Positions 63,829 through 64,000 of a stretch of DNA of 64,000 nucleotides are shown here, in pieces. This DNA comes from Haemaphysalis longicornis (taxonomy: Eukaryota > Arthropoda > Arachnida > Ixodida > Ixodidae). The stretch is from contig CM023449.1 of NCBI GenBank assembly GCA_013339765.2, forward strand, positions 107,114,417 through 107,178,416, read 5' to 3'. Position numbers and translations under genes: made by a program. The stretch's first letter is position 1. Every line of letters starts with the position of its first letter. Below the pieces are notes generated by a model. That model was not told the DNA's origin. It made no database searches and saw nothing but the letters and a program-made list of their open reading frames with translations.

Positions 63829-64000
63829 CACCTGCTCCTACGGGAGACGCGTAGTTGCTGCAGGTGTCAACAGATGGGGACCGCTAAGCGAACGCGGGAA
63901 AATTCAACTGTATTTTACGCCCAAAGGATGCAGATTAAAAAATCTCGTTGGACTTCTTATCCGCTTGTTAGGACAACATGCTGAAAGTAGGTTTTGGGCA
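63829..64000 (+). repeat. Satellite S2, continuing off the window
   Basis: The S2 monomer resumes at GACACCTGCTCCTACGGGAG and continues to the right edge. Confidence 0.9.

Overview
This window looks like heterochromatic, subtelomere-like DNA from an arthropod, most probably a hard tick or another chelicerate. The evidence is long (TTAGG)n-type arrays, Penelope-like elements with GIY-YIG endonucleases, Ty3/Gypsy elements, and several non-LTR families nested in one another. The species assignment is inference. I could support no host protein-coding gene, rRNA or tRNA. Everything recognisable is a mobile element, a tandem repeat or an assembly gap.

Layout. (1) 1-8700: an APE-type non-LTR retrotransposon on the minus strand runs off the left edge. 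It is split by a nearly complete I-group LINE (2657-8267) with an 8-bp target duplication. (2) 8700-12340: a possible tRNA-derived SINE, a solo LTR, then internally deleted gypsy element A (minus). (3) 12359-22032: gypsy element B (minus) is split in its RNase H by a plus-strand CR1/L2-like LINE (14100-19279). That LINE carries a pogo/Tigger-like DNA transposon (14400-15220) in its 5' region, giving three nesting levels. (4) 22076-23517: 3' part of a Penelope-like element (PLE) with a hammerhead-like motif. (5) 23590-28468: gypsy element C (minus) with nearly identical LTRs. (6) 28513-34393: two head-to-tail PLEs (minus). The left one carries an upstream ORF with all four SGNH/GDSL hydrolase blocks.

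(7) 34504-46085: TTAGG/TTGGG arrays alternate with a satellite of about 285-290 bp. All arrays share orientation and similar junctions, and a unit of about 3 kb is duplicated. A 100-N gap and GA-rich arrays lie in this block. (8) 46767-48607: a second, nearly identical but truncated copy of the I-group LINE joins the GA array to the next satellite. (9) 48608-64000: a second satellite with a unit of about 1.06 kb, interrupted by two non-autonomous TIR elements (50131-51098 and 54153-55617) and a 230-bp repeat dimer (63372-63828).

The LTR, LINE and PLE genes encode gag-like, protease, reverse transcriptase, RNase H, integrase or endonuclease functions for their own transposition. Nearly all are broken by frameshifts, stops or deletions. 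The most interesting items are the PLE with an SGNH hydrolase ORF, the hammerhead-like motifs in PLE repeats, the conserved TTAGG-satellite junctions, and the TIR element with CCAAT arrays and exon-like sequence.
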